Below are positions 8,690-17,711 of a DNA stretch of 36,147 nt, in pieces. The translations under genes and the position numbers were made by a program. The notes below the pieces were generated by a model. The model saw only the letters and a list, made by a program, of their open reading frames with translations, was not told the origin of the DNA and did no database searches. Every line of letters starts with the position of its first letter. Position 1 is the first letter of the stretch. The stretch spans positions 1-36,147 of the forward strand of contig JAQUYQ010000014.1 of NCBI GenBank assembly GCA_028691795.1. Direction: 5' to 3'. This stretch comes from Herbinix sp. GTDB taxonomy: Bacteria > Bacillota > Clostridia > Lachnospirales > Lachnospiraceae.

Positions 8690-9586
8690 TTGGAAAAGAT
8701 AAGAAAAAATAAAAAAATAATATTAGGATTTCTCTTACCCGCATTTATTATATATACCTGTTTTGAAGTACTGCCAGTAATAATGTCAATATATTTTTCG
8801 TTTAATGATTGGTCAGGTATCCAGGCAGTTCCATTGGAATATGTAGGCCTTAGAAATTACATAAAAATTTTTTCAAGCCCAGTATTTTTAAAATCTCTGC
8901 AAAATGTATTAATTTATGTTGTAATAAGTGTAGCATTGCAAGTCCCGATTGGGTTTGCTTTGGGATTAATAATTCATCATTTTGACCACGGACAAAGATT
9001 TTTCAAAGCAGCATTTTTTATTCCAATGATTCTGTCTGTTTCTGCAGTTTCATTACTCTGGAATTTTATATATTTTCCAACCGAAAAAGGTATTTTAAAT
9101 AGTTTTTTAATTAAGATAGGACTATCTGATCTTACACAGCAATGGTTAGTAAATCCTAAGACTTCATTAATGGCCCTAATTATTGTAAGTACGTGGACTA
9201 GTGTGGGATATTATATGATAATTTGTATGGCTGGCCTGTCAACGATATCTGATTCAATCTTTGAAGCAGGTGCATTAGATGGGGTCGCGGGCATAAAAAA
9301 GGTTTGGTATATCTATATACCTTTGTTATGGGATCCAATTAAAATGTCAGTAATTATGGTTATTACAGGTGTATTAAAAATATTTGACACTGTTTATATT
9401 TTGACGCCATCAGGAGGAACGAATAATTCAACAATAGTACCTTCATTGTTAATGTATAATGAATCCTTTCGATATAGTCATTACGGTATTGGTAGTGCAA
9501 TAGCAACTGTTATTTTTATAATGAGTGCATTGGTATCAGTCTTTAGTCTAAAAATTATGAATAAAAAAGAAAGTATAGAATACTAA
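8690..9586 (+). CDS. Sugar ABC transporter permease, CUT1 MalF/UgpA type (module A)
   Basis: This 298-residue membrane protein has about six hydrophobic helices, the first at about 9-30. The cytoplasmic EAA loop at 192-213 (EAGALDGVAG then IYIPLL) contacts the transport ATPase. The TTG at 8690 is taken as start because AGGAGG (8676-8681) lies eight bases upstream; the nearby ATG at 8683 is out of frame and closes quickly. It pairs with the next permease and the upstream lipoprotein. No ATPase gene accompanies them, so an MsmK-like ATPase encoded elsewhere is probably shared. Confidence 0.93.
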   Translation: MEKIRKNKKIILGFLLPAFIIYTCFEVLPVIMSIYFSFNDWSGIQAVPLEYVGLRNYIKIFSSPVFLKSLQNVLIYVVISVALQVPIGFALGLIIHHFDHGQRFFKAAFFIPMILSVSAVSLLWNFIYFPTEKGILNSFLIKIGLSDLTQQWLVNPKTSLMALIIVSTWTSVGYYMIICMAGLSTISDSIFEAGALDGVAGIKKVWYIYIPLLWDPIKMSVIMVITGVLKIFDTVYILTPSGGTNNSTIVPSLLMYNESFRYSHYGIGSAIATVIFIMSALVSVFSLKIMNKKESIEY

Positions 9587-9601
9587 AAGGAGGTTGATAT
9601 T

Positions 9602-10444
9602 TTGAAAGTAAAAGGTAGGAAAAAAAAATCAATTAAATCTATCATTGCCTTTTTATTGTTTTTAGCATTTGCAGTAATCAATGTTTATCCATTGGTTTTC
9701 TCGATATTCTGTTCGCTAAAAGGAAATCTTGAAATATTTTCTTCTTTTACTGCTTTACCAAAGCATTTTTTGTATGAAAATTATATTACCGCATGGAAGG
9801 TGGGTAACATTGGAAAATATTTTTTAAATACAATTATTTTGGCAGCAGGGACATTGTTTGTATCAGGCTTTTTCGGGGCAATGGCCGCCTATATTCTTGC
9901 CAGATTTACGTTTAAATTTAAAACTGGCATCTATTTATACTTTATTACAGGATTAATGATTCCGATTCAGGCAGTATTAATTCCATTATCTTATATATTT
10001 GGAAAAACTGGAATGACAAATAATTATTATATGCTTATAATGTTGTATTCAGCATTTTGTTTTCCGATGACAGTGTTAATCATGACAGGATTTATGAATA
10101 ATATTCCGACAGAATTAGAAGAGGCAATGATTATCGATGGTGCAACGATTAGACAAGTATTTTTGAAAATGATATTGAAATTATCGCTTCCGGGTATGAT
10201 TAGTATATCTGTCTTTAATTTTATACAAGTATGGAATAATCTATTGTTCCCATTAATTTTTATCTCTGATAAAACGAAAGGAACAATTTCGATGGGGCTA
10301 TTAGCTTTCTTTGGTGAATATAGTACCAATTATAGCGCATCTATGGCTGGAATTTGCTTAACTACAATACCAGTTATTATAATTTACGTATTATTCCAAG
10401 ATAAAATTGAAAATGGACTAATGAGTGGTGCCGTGAAAGGATAA
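9602..10444 (+). CDS. Sugar ABC transporter permease, CUT1 MalG/UgpE type (module A)
   Basis: The 280-residue protein has about six membrane helices and the conserved EAA loop EEAMIIDGA (173-181). It ends in MSGAVKG, a tail typical of MalG-type permeases. The start is TTG at 9602, with AAGGAGG about eight bases upstream. It lies 15 bases after the partner permease. The two would form the membrane channel of an oligosaccharide importer. Confidence 0.93.
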   Translation: MKVKGRKKKSIKSIIAFLLFLAFAVINVYPLVFSIFCSLKGNLEIFSSFTALPKHFLYENYITAWKVGNIGKYFLNTIILAAGTLFVSGFFGAMAAYILARFTFKFKTGIYLYFITGLMIPIQAVLIPLSYIFGKTGMTNNYYMLIMLYSAFCFPMTVLIMTGFMNNIPTELEEAMIIDGATIRQVFLKMILKLSLPGMISISVFNFIQVWNNLLFPLIFISDKTKGTISMGLLAFFGEYSTNYSASMAGICLTTIPVIIIYVLFQDKIENGLMSGAVKG

Positions 10445-10459
10445 GTAAAAGTATATATC

Positions 10460-10489
10460 TTGAAGAAAAGGTATTAAGTGGTATATTAT
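10460..10489 (+). promoter_or_regulatory. Possible promoter ahead of the first VOC gene
   Basis: TTGAAG (10460-10465) is followed by TATATT (10482-10487) after 16 bases or TATTAT (10484-10489) after 18. No terminator is visible between the permease and the VOC gene, so read-through from the operon is equally possible. Confidence 0.33.
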
Positions 10490-10535
10490 AGACATTGAAA
10501 TCAACTTAAAAATTTAACTAAAGAAAGAGGTTGCT

Positions 10536-10928
10536 ATGGAAATATATGATTATATAACTGGTTTACAGCATATTGGAATTCCTACCAATGACATTGAAGC
10601 TACCAAAGCTTTTTATTTAAGTCTGGGATTTGAGCTTGCGTTTGAAACTTTAAATGAGGCTGCTGATGAAAAAGTATCATTTCTGAAAAATCATAATGTT
10701 ATTATCGAAACTTATGAAAATAAAAAAGCTTGCAAAATTAATGGAGCAATTGATCATATTTGTTTAAATGTAACTGATATTGAAAAAGTTTTTAAAATTA
10801 TTATAAAAGGTAATTATGAAATGTTGAACAATGAAATTTTATATTTACCTTTCTGGGAAAAGGGCGTTAGATTTTTTACAATATTGGGACCGAACAAAGA
10901 AAAAGTTGAATTTTCACAAATGATGTAA
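10536..10928 (+). CDS. VOC (glyoxalase/dioxygenase superfamily) protein
   Basis: This 130-residue protein has two beta-alpha-beta-beta-beta repeats of the vicinal oxygen chelate fold. The four usual metal-ligand positions look intact: H12 (LQHIGI), E58 (VIIETY), H74 (IDHICL) and E125 (KVEFSQ), so it could bind a divalent metal. The family includes glyoxalase I, methylmalonyl-CoA epimerase and resistance proteins, and the reaction cannot be chosen from sequence. It sits 91 bases after the module A permease, and a second VOC protein opens module B. A role in detoxifying or epimerising a sugar-derived metabolite is conjecture. Confidence 0.82.
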   Translation: MEIYDYITGLQHIGIPTNDIEATKAFYLSLGFELAFETLNEAADEKVSFLKNHNVIIETYENKKACKINGAIDHICLNVTDIEKVFKIIIKGNYEMLNNEILYLPFWEKGVRFFTILGPNKEKVEFSQMM

Positions 10929-11053
10929 AGAGTATATCTGATGTATAAAGTAACAATTAATCTGCTAGATAACCAGGTGTTTTAATAAAGCATATGGGTA
11001 ATAAAAATTCAAGAAATATAGAAAAATTAATAGCGGTTATTGTTTAAATTTAG

Positions 11054-11098
11054 AACAGCGCTTTATTCTGTGAAAACAGATTCAGTGCTGTTTTATTT
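11054..11098 (+). terminator. Terminator closing module A
   Basis: AACAGCGCT (11054-11062) pairs with AGTGCTGTT (11084-11092) through nine pairs, one G-T. A T-rich run (TTTTATTTATT) follows the stem. It lies about 125 bases after the first VOC gene. Confidence 0.72.
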
Positions 11099-11193
11099 AT
11101 TCCCCGGAAGAAGGTCGTTCAAAGATACTGTTTAAGATTTTCTATTATTTTTCCATATGGTTAATATACTTATATGTATTTAAGTGATAATAA

Positions 11194-11202
11194 TGCTATA
11201 AT
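11194..11202 (+). promoter_or_regulatory. Extended -10 promoter for the module B VOC/two-component operon
   Basis: TGCTATAAT is a full extended -10 box, 77 bases upstream of the second VOC start. No good -35 box is present, which this promoter class tolerates. A second TATAAT at 11246-11251 is an alternative. Confidence 0.42.
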
Positions 11203-11279
11203 CATAAAAAATTTATATTCAGCGCGTATTATAAAATGCTATTATTATAATATAAAAAATATTTTTATAGGAGGAGAAG

Positions 11280-11669
11280 ATGATTACTAATTTAGACCAT
11301 ATAACTATCATTCTAGCAGATAAAGCTAGGTCCATCTGGTTTTATTCCGATATATTAAAATTACCCTTTATAAATATAGTAAAAATGAGCGATCATGAAT
11401 TAATATATTTTTATTTAAATGCAGTTACACGCCTAGAGTTAATCGAATATTATCATAGTGAGGATAAAGTGAAAACATCGCCACTTAACGTGGGAAGCTA
11501 TAGACATATGGCACTTGTTACGGATAATATACAGTTATTATATAATGTTTGCATTGATAATAATATCGAGGTAACGATGAAACCACAGTATTTGGAATTA
11601 TTACACTGTATTGCAATGTTGATTACAGATCCAAATGGAGTAGAAATTGAAATTATACAGAAAAAGTGA
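11280..11669 (+). CDS. VOC superfamily protein opening the module B two-component operon
   Basis: This 129-residue glyoxalase-fold protein has candidate metal ligands H7 (LDHITI), E53 (RLELIE), H76 (YRHMAL) and E124, the last in the usual DPNGVEIEII tail. A strong GGAGGAG site precedes the ATG. The response regulator start is only 16 bases after its stop, so VOC, regulator and kinase are probably co-transcribed. That placement hints at a link between this protein and the sugar sensed by the pair. The reaction is unknown. It is only distantly similar to the first VOC protein. Confidence 0.82.
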   Translation: MITNLDHITIILADKARSIWFYSDILKLPFINIVKMSDHELIYFYLNAVTRLELIEYYHSEDKVKTSPLNVGSYRHMALVTDNIQLLYNVCIDNNIEVTMKPQYLELLHCIAMLITDPNGVEIEIIQKK

Positions 11670-11685
11670 TAAGTATGGAGAGACA

Positions 11686-13254
11686 ATGTATAAAATATTA
11701 ATTGTAGATGATGAATACGATCACAGAAAAGGATTAATGAATCTTCTGTTGACCTTACAACTGAACAGCCTCATTTTTGAAGCCAGTGATGGAATGGATG
11801 CAATTGATATCATAGACATAATGGATTGTGATATTGTTATAACGGACATAAAGATGGAAAATATTGACGGATTGCAGCTATTAAAGATTATAAAGGAAAA
11901 AAAACCTGAAATTGAAGTAGTTATTTTAAGCGGTTACGGACAATTTGAGTATGCGAAGCGTGCTCTAAAATATGGGGCCGCCGATTATTTAATGAAGCCG
12001 GTAGATAAAGCAGAAATCAAAAATATCATAAACAATATCATAAATAAATTGGATGAGAAAAAAGAAGAAAAATGTAAGAGAAAAACACTATCTAGCCAAC
12101 TAAATAGAACAATGCCAGTATACATCGATCATCTAATGAATACTTTGGTTAGGAAAAAAGAGTTTCCACAGAAAAATCAATTAAAAGAATTATTTCCTCT
12201 AGAAAAAAGGGGATATGTATTTCTATGTAATATCGAAATGAATCATAATCAGTATCATGCGGAAGTTTCTCAGATAGAAATTAGGCAGGAAATGAAAAAA
12301 TGCTTAGATCCGTTTTCTTCATATTCTTTTTTTTTAGAAAATCAACAGACAGTATTAGTAGTATGTGTTTTGGCAGATAGTATGATAGAGCAAGAAAAAT
12401 GTGATGAAATAAGAAAACATCTGTTACGGAATTTTGCTGCAGAAATTAGCTTTTTTATAGGAAAGATTACCAATAATTTATATGAAGAAGCAAGTGATTC
12501 ATTTGAGGAGGCTTATGAGCTTTATCAATATTATTTTTATGAATTAGGTTGGTGTCTTTACTATAGGAATTTAAAGAATAAAATTGAAGGACCAATCGAT
12601 AACTACTTTAGTGATATTTCGCAGATTATTGAAAGTGTTAAACATTTTGACATATATAATTCTTATAGGCAATTTGAATTATTAATTAATAAAAAGATTG
12701 ATGGGAGCCTTCCCTTACCATCAGTCTTGAAACAAATGGTAATTTACGCTCTTTTTCAAATTACAAGGGAATTTGAAATTATGCTATCACAGGATTCGAG
12801 AAGAATAATAAATAATAAAATTCACGAAATACCAGGTCTAAAAACAATAAGCCTGTTAAGACAATATTTATATTTATTTTTTGTTTATTTGGTTGGTGAA
12901 CTAGAGAAGCAAAAAGATTCTAATAATACCGAGATATTGAAGCACTGTAAAAAGTATTTAGAAAATCATTTTATGGATGAAATAAGTCTGGAACTAATGG
13001 CGGAAAAATATTTTTTTAACGCCTCCTATTTCAGTACCTTATTTAAGAATTATTTTCATAAACCTTTTTCAGAATATTTGATTGAACTACGAATGGTAAA
13101 GGCTAAGGAATTATTACAGGATACAAATGAAAAAATAAGAAAAATTGCACCCTTGGTAGGGTATAAAGATACAAATTATTTTGTGAGATCTTTTAAAAGA
13201 TATTCTGGATTTACACCGGAAGAATATCGTAAACTTAACTGTAGGATAGAATAG
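11686..13254 (+). CDS. YesN-type AraC-family response regulator (module B)
   Basis: The start at 11686 is preferred over an in-frame ATG at 11647. It follows GGAG by five bases and gives the normal receiver start MYKILIVDDE, while the earlier one would overlap the VOC gene. The 522-residue product has a receiver domain (D9-D10, phosphoacceptor D54 in VITDIKM, K104 in LMKPVD), a central linker, and an AraC-type DNA-binding domain at about 420-518 ending near FKRYSGFTPEEYRK. It lies 12 bases before its kinase gene, the reverse order to module A. It probably activates the transporter operon starting at 15297. Confidence 0.92.
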   Translation: MYKILIVDDEYDHRKGLMNLLLTLQLNSLIFEASDGMDAIDIIDIMDCDIVITDIKMENIDGLQLLKIIKEKKPEIEVVILSGYGQFEYAKRALKYGAADYLMKPVDKAEIKNIINNIINKLDEKKEEKCKRKTLSSQLNRTMPVYIDHLMNTLVRKKEFPQKNQLKELFPLEKRGYVFLCNIEMNHNQYHAEVSQIEIRQEMKKCLDPFSSYSFFLENQQTVLVVCVLADSMIEQEKCDEIRKHLLRNFAAEISFFIGKITNNLYEEASDSFEEAYELYQYYFYELGWCLYYRNLKNKIEGPIDNYFSDISQIIESVKHFDIYNSYRQFELLINKKIDGSLPLPSVLKQMVIYALFQITREFEIMLSQDSRRIINNKIHEIPGLKTISLLRQYLYLFFVYLVGELEKQKDSNNTEILKHCKKYLENHFMDEISLELMAEKYFFNASYFSTLFKNYFHKPFSEYLIELRMVKAKELLQDTNEKIRKIAPLVGYKDTNYFVRSFKRYSGFTPEEYRKLNCRIE

Positions 13255-13266
13255 TGGAGCACTAAT

Positions 13267-15111
13267 ATGAGATGGAAAGTTTTTATTAGACAATTTAAAA
13301 TACGGAAAAAAATCCATTTGAAATTACAGACACAATTGCTGATAGTTTTTCTTTTTATGTCAATTTTACCACTGTTATTCGCAAGTCTTTTTATATATAA
13401 AAATATAGTACAAGTAATTACAGAACGATCCGAAAATTATTTTGTTCAGAGCGTACAAAAGAATAGTGCTATTATTGATGAAGAATTAACATACTTAGAG
13501 GAATTCTCTAAGAAGTTAAATATTGATACAAGATTGTTTGAAATTTTTGATAACATGGATATAACCAATGAGGTATCATTAAAAATTGCAAATAAAAGGA
13601 TTACAGCCATCCTAAATGGGTATAAGCCGTGGTCAAGTAATATTTATTCTGTTCATCTGGTCACTCCATATTATAGATTTGGTGAAGAGGATAAAAATTT
13701 TTATCCAATAGATACTTTTTATAATTCTGGAGTAGCAAAAGCGGCTCTGGAAGCAAAGGGATTATTAGTATGGATTCCAACGTACAGCTATACAAATATG
13801 TATGGGATTAATAATCTAAGTGATAATCAGATTGAATATGGAACATTATTTTCTGCAGTCTGTGAGATGAATATCTGTGATGTATCAAGCGGAAGAGTAC
13901 GAAGATTAAAAATGAATTTTGAAAATCCCATTTTAGTTATTAATTTCAGAGAAGATTATCTTTTATCACTTCTTAAGGAATACGGAAAAAAAGATTTGAT
14001 AAATGATGTTCAATATATGGTAATAAGTAAATACGGTGATGTAATTTGCAGTACAAATCCACAATATGGTATAAATCATAAGTATAGTGCTGAATGGCTG
14101 GACAACCTTCCAAAAAGTGAATATGGCTATTCTATAGAAAATATAGATTATAAAAAATCTCTTATTACATATTCCGTAAGTGATGTCACAGACTGGATAG
14201 TTGTAGCAACAGTACCTGTGCAAAGTTTAGTCAGGGAGATATCGAATAATATACGCCAATATATAATTATAATAATGATAATTTTGTTCCTATTATCAAT
14301 TTTTTTCTCCTATATTATATCCAATATTATAAACAATAAAGTATACCATACACTGACAGTGATCAAAGATATCGGTGGAGGTAATATAGGCAGAGTGATC
14401 CAATATGATGATAAAGATGAATTTGCTTTTTTTTATGCCAAATTAAACGAAATGAGTTTAAACTTAAAGAATCTGATTTATGAGAATTATGAAGTAAAAA
14501 TACAACAGAGAGATTTTGAAATAATCATATTGAATATACAGTTGAATCCTCATTTTCTATATAATACACTGAACATCATTAATTGGATATGCTTATCAGG
14601 AGATACTGATAAAACAAGTAATATGATTGTGAATTTATCTCGTATGCTCCAATATACGAGTCAAAATGGGAATCAATTAGTTCCACTTGGAGATGATATA
14701 GATTGGCTTCGAAGGTATGTTTATATTATGCAAATGCGATATGAAAATAGATTTGAAATTAAGATTAATATACCGGAGGAGCTATTAAAAACAAAAGTAC
14801 CAAAATTATTTCTTCAGCCACTGGTAGAAAATACGATTGTACATGGATTTAAAAAGCTCCAACGAAAAGGAATCTTGGAAATTAGCGCCGAGTGTACGGA
14901 TAAAGAAAGAATATTCACTGTTGAAGATAACGGATGTGGTATGACACAGCAAAGAGTGAATGATATCTTGAAATTTAAAGGGGACTCCATCGGTATAGCC
15001 AATACTGATAAAAGAATTAAGATGATATATGGTGAAAATTACGGAATAAATATACATACCCAATTAGAAGAAGGAACATTAATAATTGTTAAAATACCAA
15101 AATATTGTTGA
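13267..15111 (+). CDS. YesM-type sensor histidine kinase (module B)
   Basis: This 614-residue kinase has a first membrane helix at about 24-44, an extracellular sensor domain (about 45-325), a second helix at about 331-352 and a HAMP-like linker. The phosphoacceptor is H429 in LNPHFLYNT. VENTIVHG (N522), EDNGCGM (553-559) and SIGIANTDKRI (574-584) form the ATP site. It follows its regulator by 12 bases and ends at a long hairpin. The sensor domain is clearly different from that of the module A kinase, so the two probably sense different ligands. Confidence 0.92.
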   Translation: MRWKVFIRQFKIRKKIHLKLQTQLLIVFLFMSILPLLFASLFIYKNIVQVITERSENYFVQSVQKNSAIIDEELTYLEEFSKKLNIDTRLFEIFDNMDITNEVSLKIANKRITAILNGYKPWSSNIYSVHLVTPYYRFGEEDKNFYPIDTFYNSGVAKAALEAKGLLVWIPTYSYTNMYGINNLSDNQIEYGTLFSAVCEMNICDVSSGRVRRLKMNFENPILVINFREDYLLSLLKEYGKKDLINDVQYMVISKYGDVICSTNPQYGINHKYSAEWLDNLPKSEYGYSIENIDYKKSLITYSVSDVTDWIVVATVPVQSLVREISNNIRQYIIIIMIILFLLSIFFSYIISNIINNKVYHTLTVIKDIGGGNIGRVIQYDDKDEFAFFYAKLNEMSLNLKNLIYENYEVKIQQRDFEIIILNIQLNPHFLYNTLNIINWICLSGDTDKTSNMIVNLSRMLQYTSQNGNQLVPLGDDIDWLRRYVYIMQMRYENRFEIKINIPEELLKTKVPKLFLQPLVENTIVHGFKKLQRKGILEISAECTDKERIFTVEDNGCGMTQQRVNDILKFKGDSIGIANTDKRIKMIYGENYGINIHTQLEEGTLIIVKIPKYC

Positions 15112-15161
15112 TTTAAAATGCATTGTCGATACTAAGAAACTACCGGCAATGCATTTTAAAT
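15111..15161. terminator. 15-bp hairpin after the module B kinase gene
   Basis: ATTTAAAATGCATTG (15111-15125) pairs perfectly with CAATGCATTTTAAAT (15147-15161). The right arm carries TTTT but no long T-run follows, so termination may be partial. It overlaps the kinase stop codon by one base. Confidence 0.62.
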
Positions 15162-15239
15162 TATGATAATAATGAAAATGCTATGTTCCAATAAACGACC
15201 TATAGAAAGTAGCGATGTATTCAGATATTATAAGGGTGT

Positions 15240-15251
15240 AGAAAGCTTTCT
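15240..15251. promoter_or_regulatory. Perfect palindrome upstream of the module B transporter operon
   Basis: AGAAAGCTTTCT is a 12-base perfect palindrome 45 bases ahead of the binding-protein start. TATATT at 15272-15277 is a possible -10 box. The palindrome could be a regulator site, but nothing ties it to a specific protein. Confidence 0.33.
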
Positions 15252-15296
15252 TCAAAAAAATATAAACAGTATATATTAATTATTGGGAGGATTTGT

Positions 15297-16742
15297 ATGA
15301 AAATGAAAAAAAGTAAAATTACTGCTTTGATTTTAGCAGTGGCGTTAGTAATGTCCGGATGTAGTTCAAGTGACGATAAAACGCAACAGACAACGGATAC
15401 AACAGCTCAGACATCAACGAATACCGTAACTGAAGCTACTACTGTTCCGAAGACGACTTCAGGGGATCCAGTTGAAATTACCTTTACCTATTGGGGAAGT
15501 GGTGCTGAAAAAGAAGCGATTGAAGCATCAATTGCTACCTTCGAAGATGCTTATCCAAATATCAAAGTAAAAGGGATGCATATCCCGAGTGAAGATTTCT
15601 TAACCAAACTTAATGCTATGATAGCAGCCGGTGAAACACCCGATATCAGTTATTCAGCTTCCTGGAAATGCCAGTTCGGTGAAGATGGACTTATTTATAA
15701 CTTTTTTGATTTGGCAAAAGGAGATCCTGACCTATCTGTTGATAAATATCTTGATACATGCTGGTGGAATTGGTCACCAACAGAATCTGCAGGTCCGATT
15801 ATGGCAAACGTTACTACTTCATTGATGTATAATGCAGATATGTTCAAAGAAGCAAATGTTGACCTGCCTCCCACAACTGTTGATTCTGCTTGGTCATGGG
15901 AAGAATTTGTAGACGTTGCCCAGCAATTGACGATTGACTCATCAGGAAGAAATGCAAAGGATCCTAATTTTGACTCCAATAATATTTCACAATATGGAAT
16001 TATGTTTTCACCTAACTGGAATGTATATATGCCATTTGTATATTCAAATGGCGGCGGATATTTAAACGAAGACATGACTGGGTTAGGACTGAACGATCCT
16101 GCGGCAGCAAAAGTAATCCAAAACTTTGCAGATTTAATCAATGTGTACCATGTTGCACCTACTGCAATACAGTCTAATAGTATGCCGGCAGCGGCAACTG
16201 CATTAGCTTCTAAACAAGCAGCAATGTATATCGATGGCAGTTGGAATCATCTCGATTTATCTAAGGCTGGAATTAACTGGGGAGTTGGTGTTCTGCCTAT
16301 AAATCAAAATTATACAACTTTCCTTGACGGTGGTTCATTAATCGTGTTTAAAGCTACAGAACATCTTAAAGAGACAATGCTATTATACAAATGGATTACC
16401 AATCCGGAAAGTTCTGCTGAAATTACTGAAATGTTCAGAACAATTTGGCTTCCTGTTCAGAAAGAATATTATACAGATGCCAAAAAACTAGATTTTTGGG
16501 CTTCTGAGGATTTACCAGCACGTCCCACGGGATTTAAAGATGCAGTGGTGCTTTCCACCTATGAAAACCAGGTAATTGCAACAGAAATTGATGTAAAGAA
16601 CTTTAATGAAATCAATACATTAGTTAATTCATCTTTGGATCAAGTTTGGTCAGGTGATAAGACTGCTGAAGAAGCTATGACAGAAGTAAAAGATCAGGTA
16701 GATTCATTAGTCGATGGTACTTACTCTGGTAATCGTTCATAG
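15297..16742 (+). CDS. Extracellular sugar-binding lipoprotein, ABC family 1 (module B)
   Basis: This 481-residue protein opens with a lipoprotein signal (lysine-rich start, hydrophobic core, lipobox VMSGC, lipidated C22) and a Thr-rich linker to about residue 58. The type 1 solute-binding domain follows (ITFTYWGSGAEKEAIEASI near its start). GGGAGG lies upstream of the ATG. It heads a four-gene operon with two permeases and a glycosidase. Aromatic residues are frequent (for example CWWNWSP), as in carbohydrate-binding clefts. The ligand is unknown. Confidence 0.93.
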   Translation: MKMKKSKITALILAVALVMSGCSSSDDKTQQTTDTTAQTSTNTVTEATTVPKTTSGDPVEITFTYWGSGAEKEAIEASIATFEDAYPNIKVKGMHIPSEDFLTKLNAMIAAGETPDISYSASWKCQFGEDGLIYNFFDLAKGDPDLSVDKYLDTCWWNWSPTESAGPIMANVTTSLMYNADMFKEANVDLPPTTVDSAWSWEEFVDVAQQLTIDSSGRNAKDPNFDSNNISQYGIMFSPNWNVYMPFVYSNGGGYLNEDMTGLGLNDPAAAKVIQNFADLINVYHVAPTAIQSNSMPAAATALASKQAAMYIDGSWNHLDLSKAGINWGVGVLPINQNYTTFLDGGSLIVFKATEHLKETMLLYKWITNPESSAEITEMFRTIWLPVQKEYYTDAKKLDFWASEDLPARPTGFKDAVVLSTYENQVIATEIDVKNFNEINTLVNSSLDQVWSGDKTAEEAMTEVKDQVDSLVDGTYSGNRS

Positions 16743-16751
16743 GATCAAATA

Positions 16752-16792
16752 TAAATATTTCCTGGCCATTATAATTGACCGGGAAATATTTA
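16752..16792 (+). promoter_or_regulatory. Intercistronic hairpin after the module B binding-protein gene
   Basis: A 14-bp stem (16752-16765 with 16779-16792; one T-G pair) lies between the binding-protein and permease genes, 9 bases after the stop. No T-tract follows. It occupies the same place as the hairpins at 8634 and 24730. Confidence 0.65.
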
Positions 16793-16810
16793 CGATAAAT
16801 GGGAGGAAGC

Positions 16811-17710
16811 ATGAAAAATAAAATGACGCTAAGAAAGAAACGAGAGAATATAGCAGGTTTCTTTTTCAGCCTGCCATGCATCATAGGTTTTATTATGTTC
16901 GCGGCCATTCCTATGATGGTGAGTCTAGGATTAAGTTTTACAGATTATAACGTAATAAACCATAGTACGTTTGTAGGCTTAGATAATTATAGTAAATTAT
17001 TTAACGGAGATGATCCTTATTTTTATAAATCATTAAAAGTTACGATTTATTATGTCGCTTTATCGGTTCCTACTTCAATTATTTTTTCTTTTTCTATAGC
17101 GATGCTATTAAACAGAGACATAAAAGGTAAGGGCATTTTTAGAACACTTTTTTATTTGCCTTCAATTGTCCCAACGGTTGCAATTTCAGCAATTTGGCTC
17201 TGGGTACTGAATCCTGATTTTGGATTAGCTAATTCCATTCTTAAAAGTATAGGATTATCTCCTAGCAGGTGGCTAACCAGCGAAGCTACTGTTATTCCCA
17301 CATTAGTATTTATTAATTTATGGACTACCGGATCTACCATGGTTATTTTTCTAGCAGGCATGCAGGATGTTCCCAGACAGCTTATAGAAGCTGTTGAAAT
17401 AGATGGAGGTGGCTTTAGGACTAAATTGTTTCATGTTATCGTTCCTATGATGACTCCGACAATATTCTATAATGTGGTTATGGGTTTTATTAGCGGTTTT
17501 CAAGTTTTTGCTCAATCTTATATTATGACATCCGGTGGACCTAATAATTCCAGTTTGTTTTATGTCTTCTATCTTTATCGAGAAGCATTTCAATTTATGA
17601 GAATGGGAAGCGCCTGCTCGATAGCGTGGGTATTATTTATAATCATTATGATTTTTACTGCAATTCTATTTAAATTGCAAAATAAGTGGGTCTATTATGG
17701 AGGTGAATAA
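16811..17710 (+). CDS. Sugar ABC transporter permease, CUT1 MalF type (module B)
   Basis: The ATG at 16811 is chosen because GGGAGGA sits just upstream; an in-frame ATG at 16799 precedes that site and cannot use it. The 299-residue protein has about six membrane helices, the first at about 14-42, and an EAA loop EAVEIDGG (193-200). Its stop is immediately followed by the start of the partner permease. No ATPase is encoded with the pair. Confidence 0.93.
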   Translation: MKNKMTLRKKRENIAGFFFSLPCIIGFIMFAAIPMMVSLGLSFTDYNVINHSTFVGLDNYSKLFNGDDPYFYKSLKVTIYYVALSVPTSIIFSFSIAMLLNRDIKGKGIFRTLFYLPSIVPTVAISAIWLWVLNPDFGLANSILKSIGLSPSRWLTSEATVIPTLVFINLWTTGSTMVIFLAGMQDVPRQLIEAVEIDGGGFRTKLFHVIVPMMTPTIFYNVVMGFISGFQVFAQSYIMTSGGPNNSSLFYVFYLYREAFQFMRMGSACSIAWVLFIIIMIFTAILFKLQNKWVYYGGE

Positions 17711-17711
17711 G

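Larger units (their letters stand above)
10929..11279. other. Intergenic region between modules A and B
   Basis: This 351-base gap holds a terminator at 11054-11098 and an extended -10 promoter at 11194-11202, listed separately. The remainder is AT-rich and shows no gene. Confidence 0.6.

Noticed and set aside
15695-16141. 148-residue minus-strand frame
   Set aside because: It lies wholly inside the well-supported module B lipoprotein gene and shows no family features or ribosome site.
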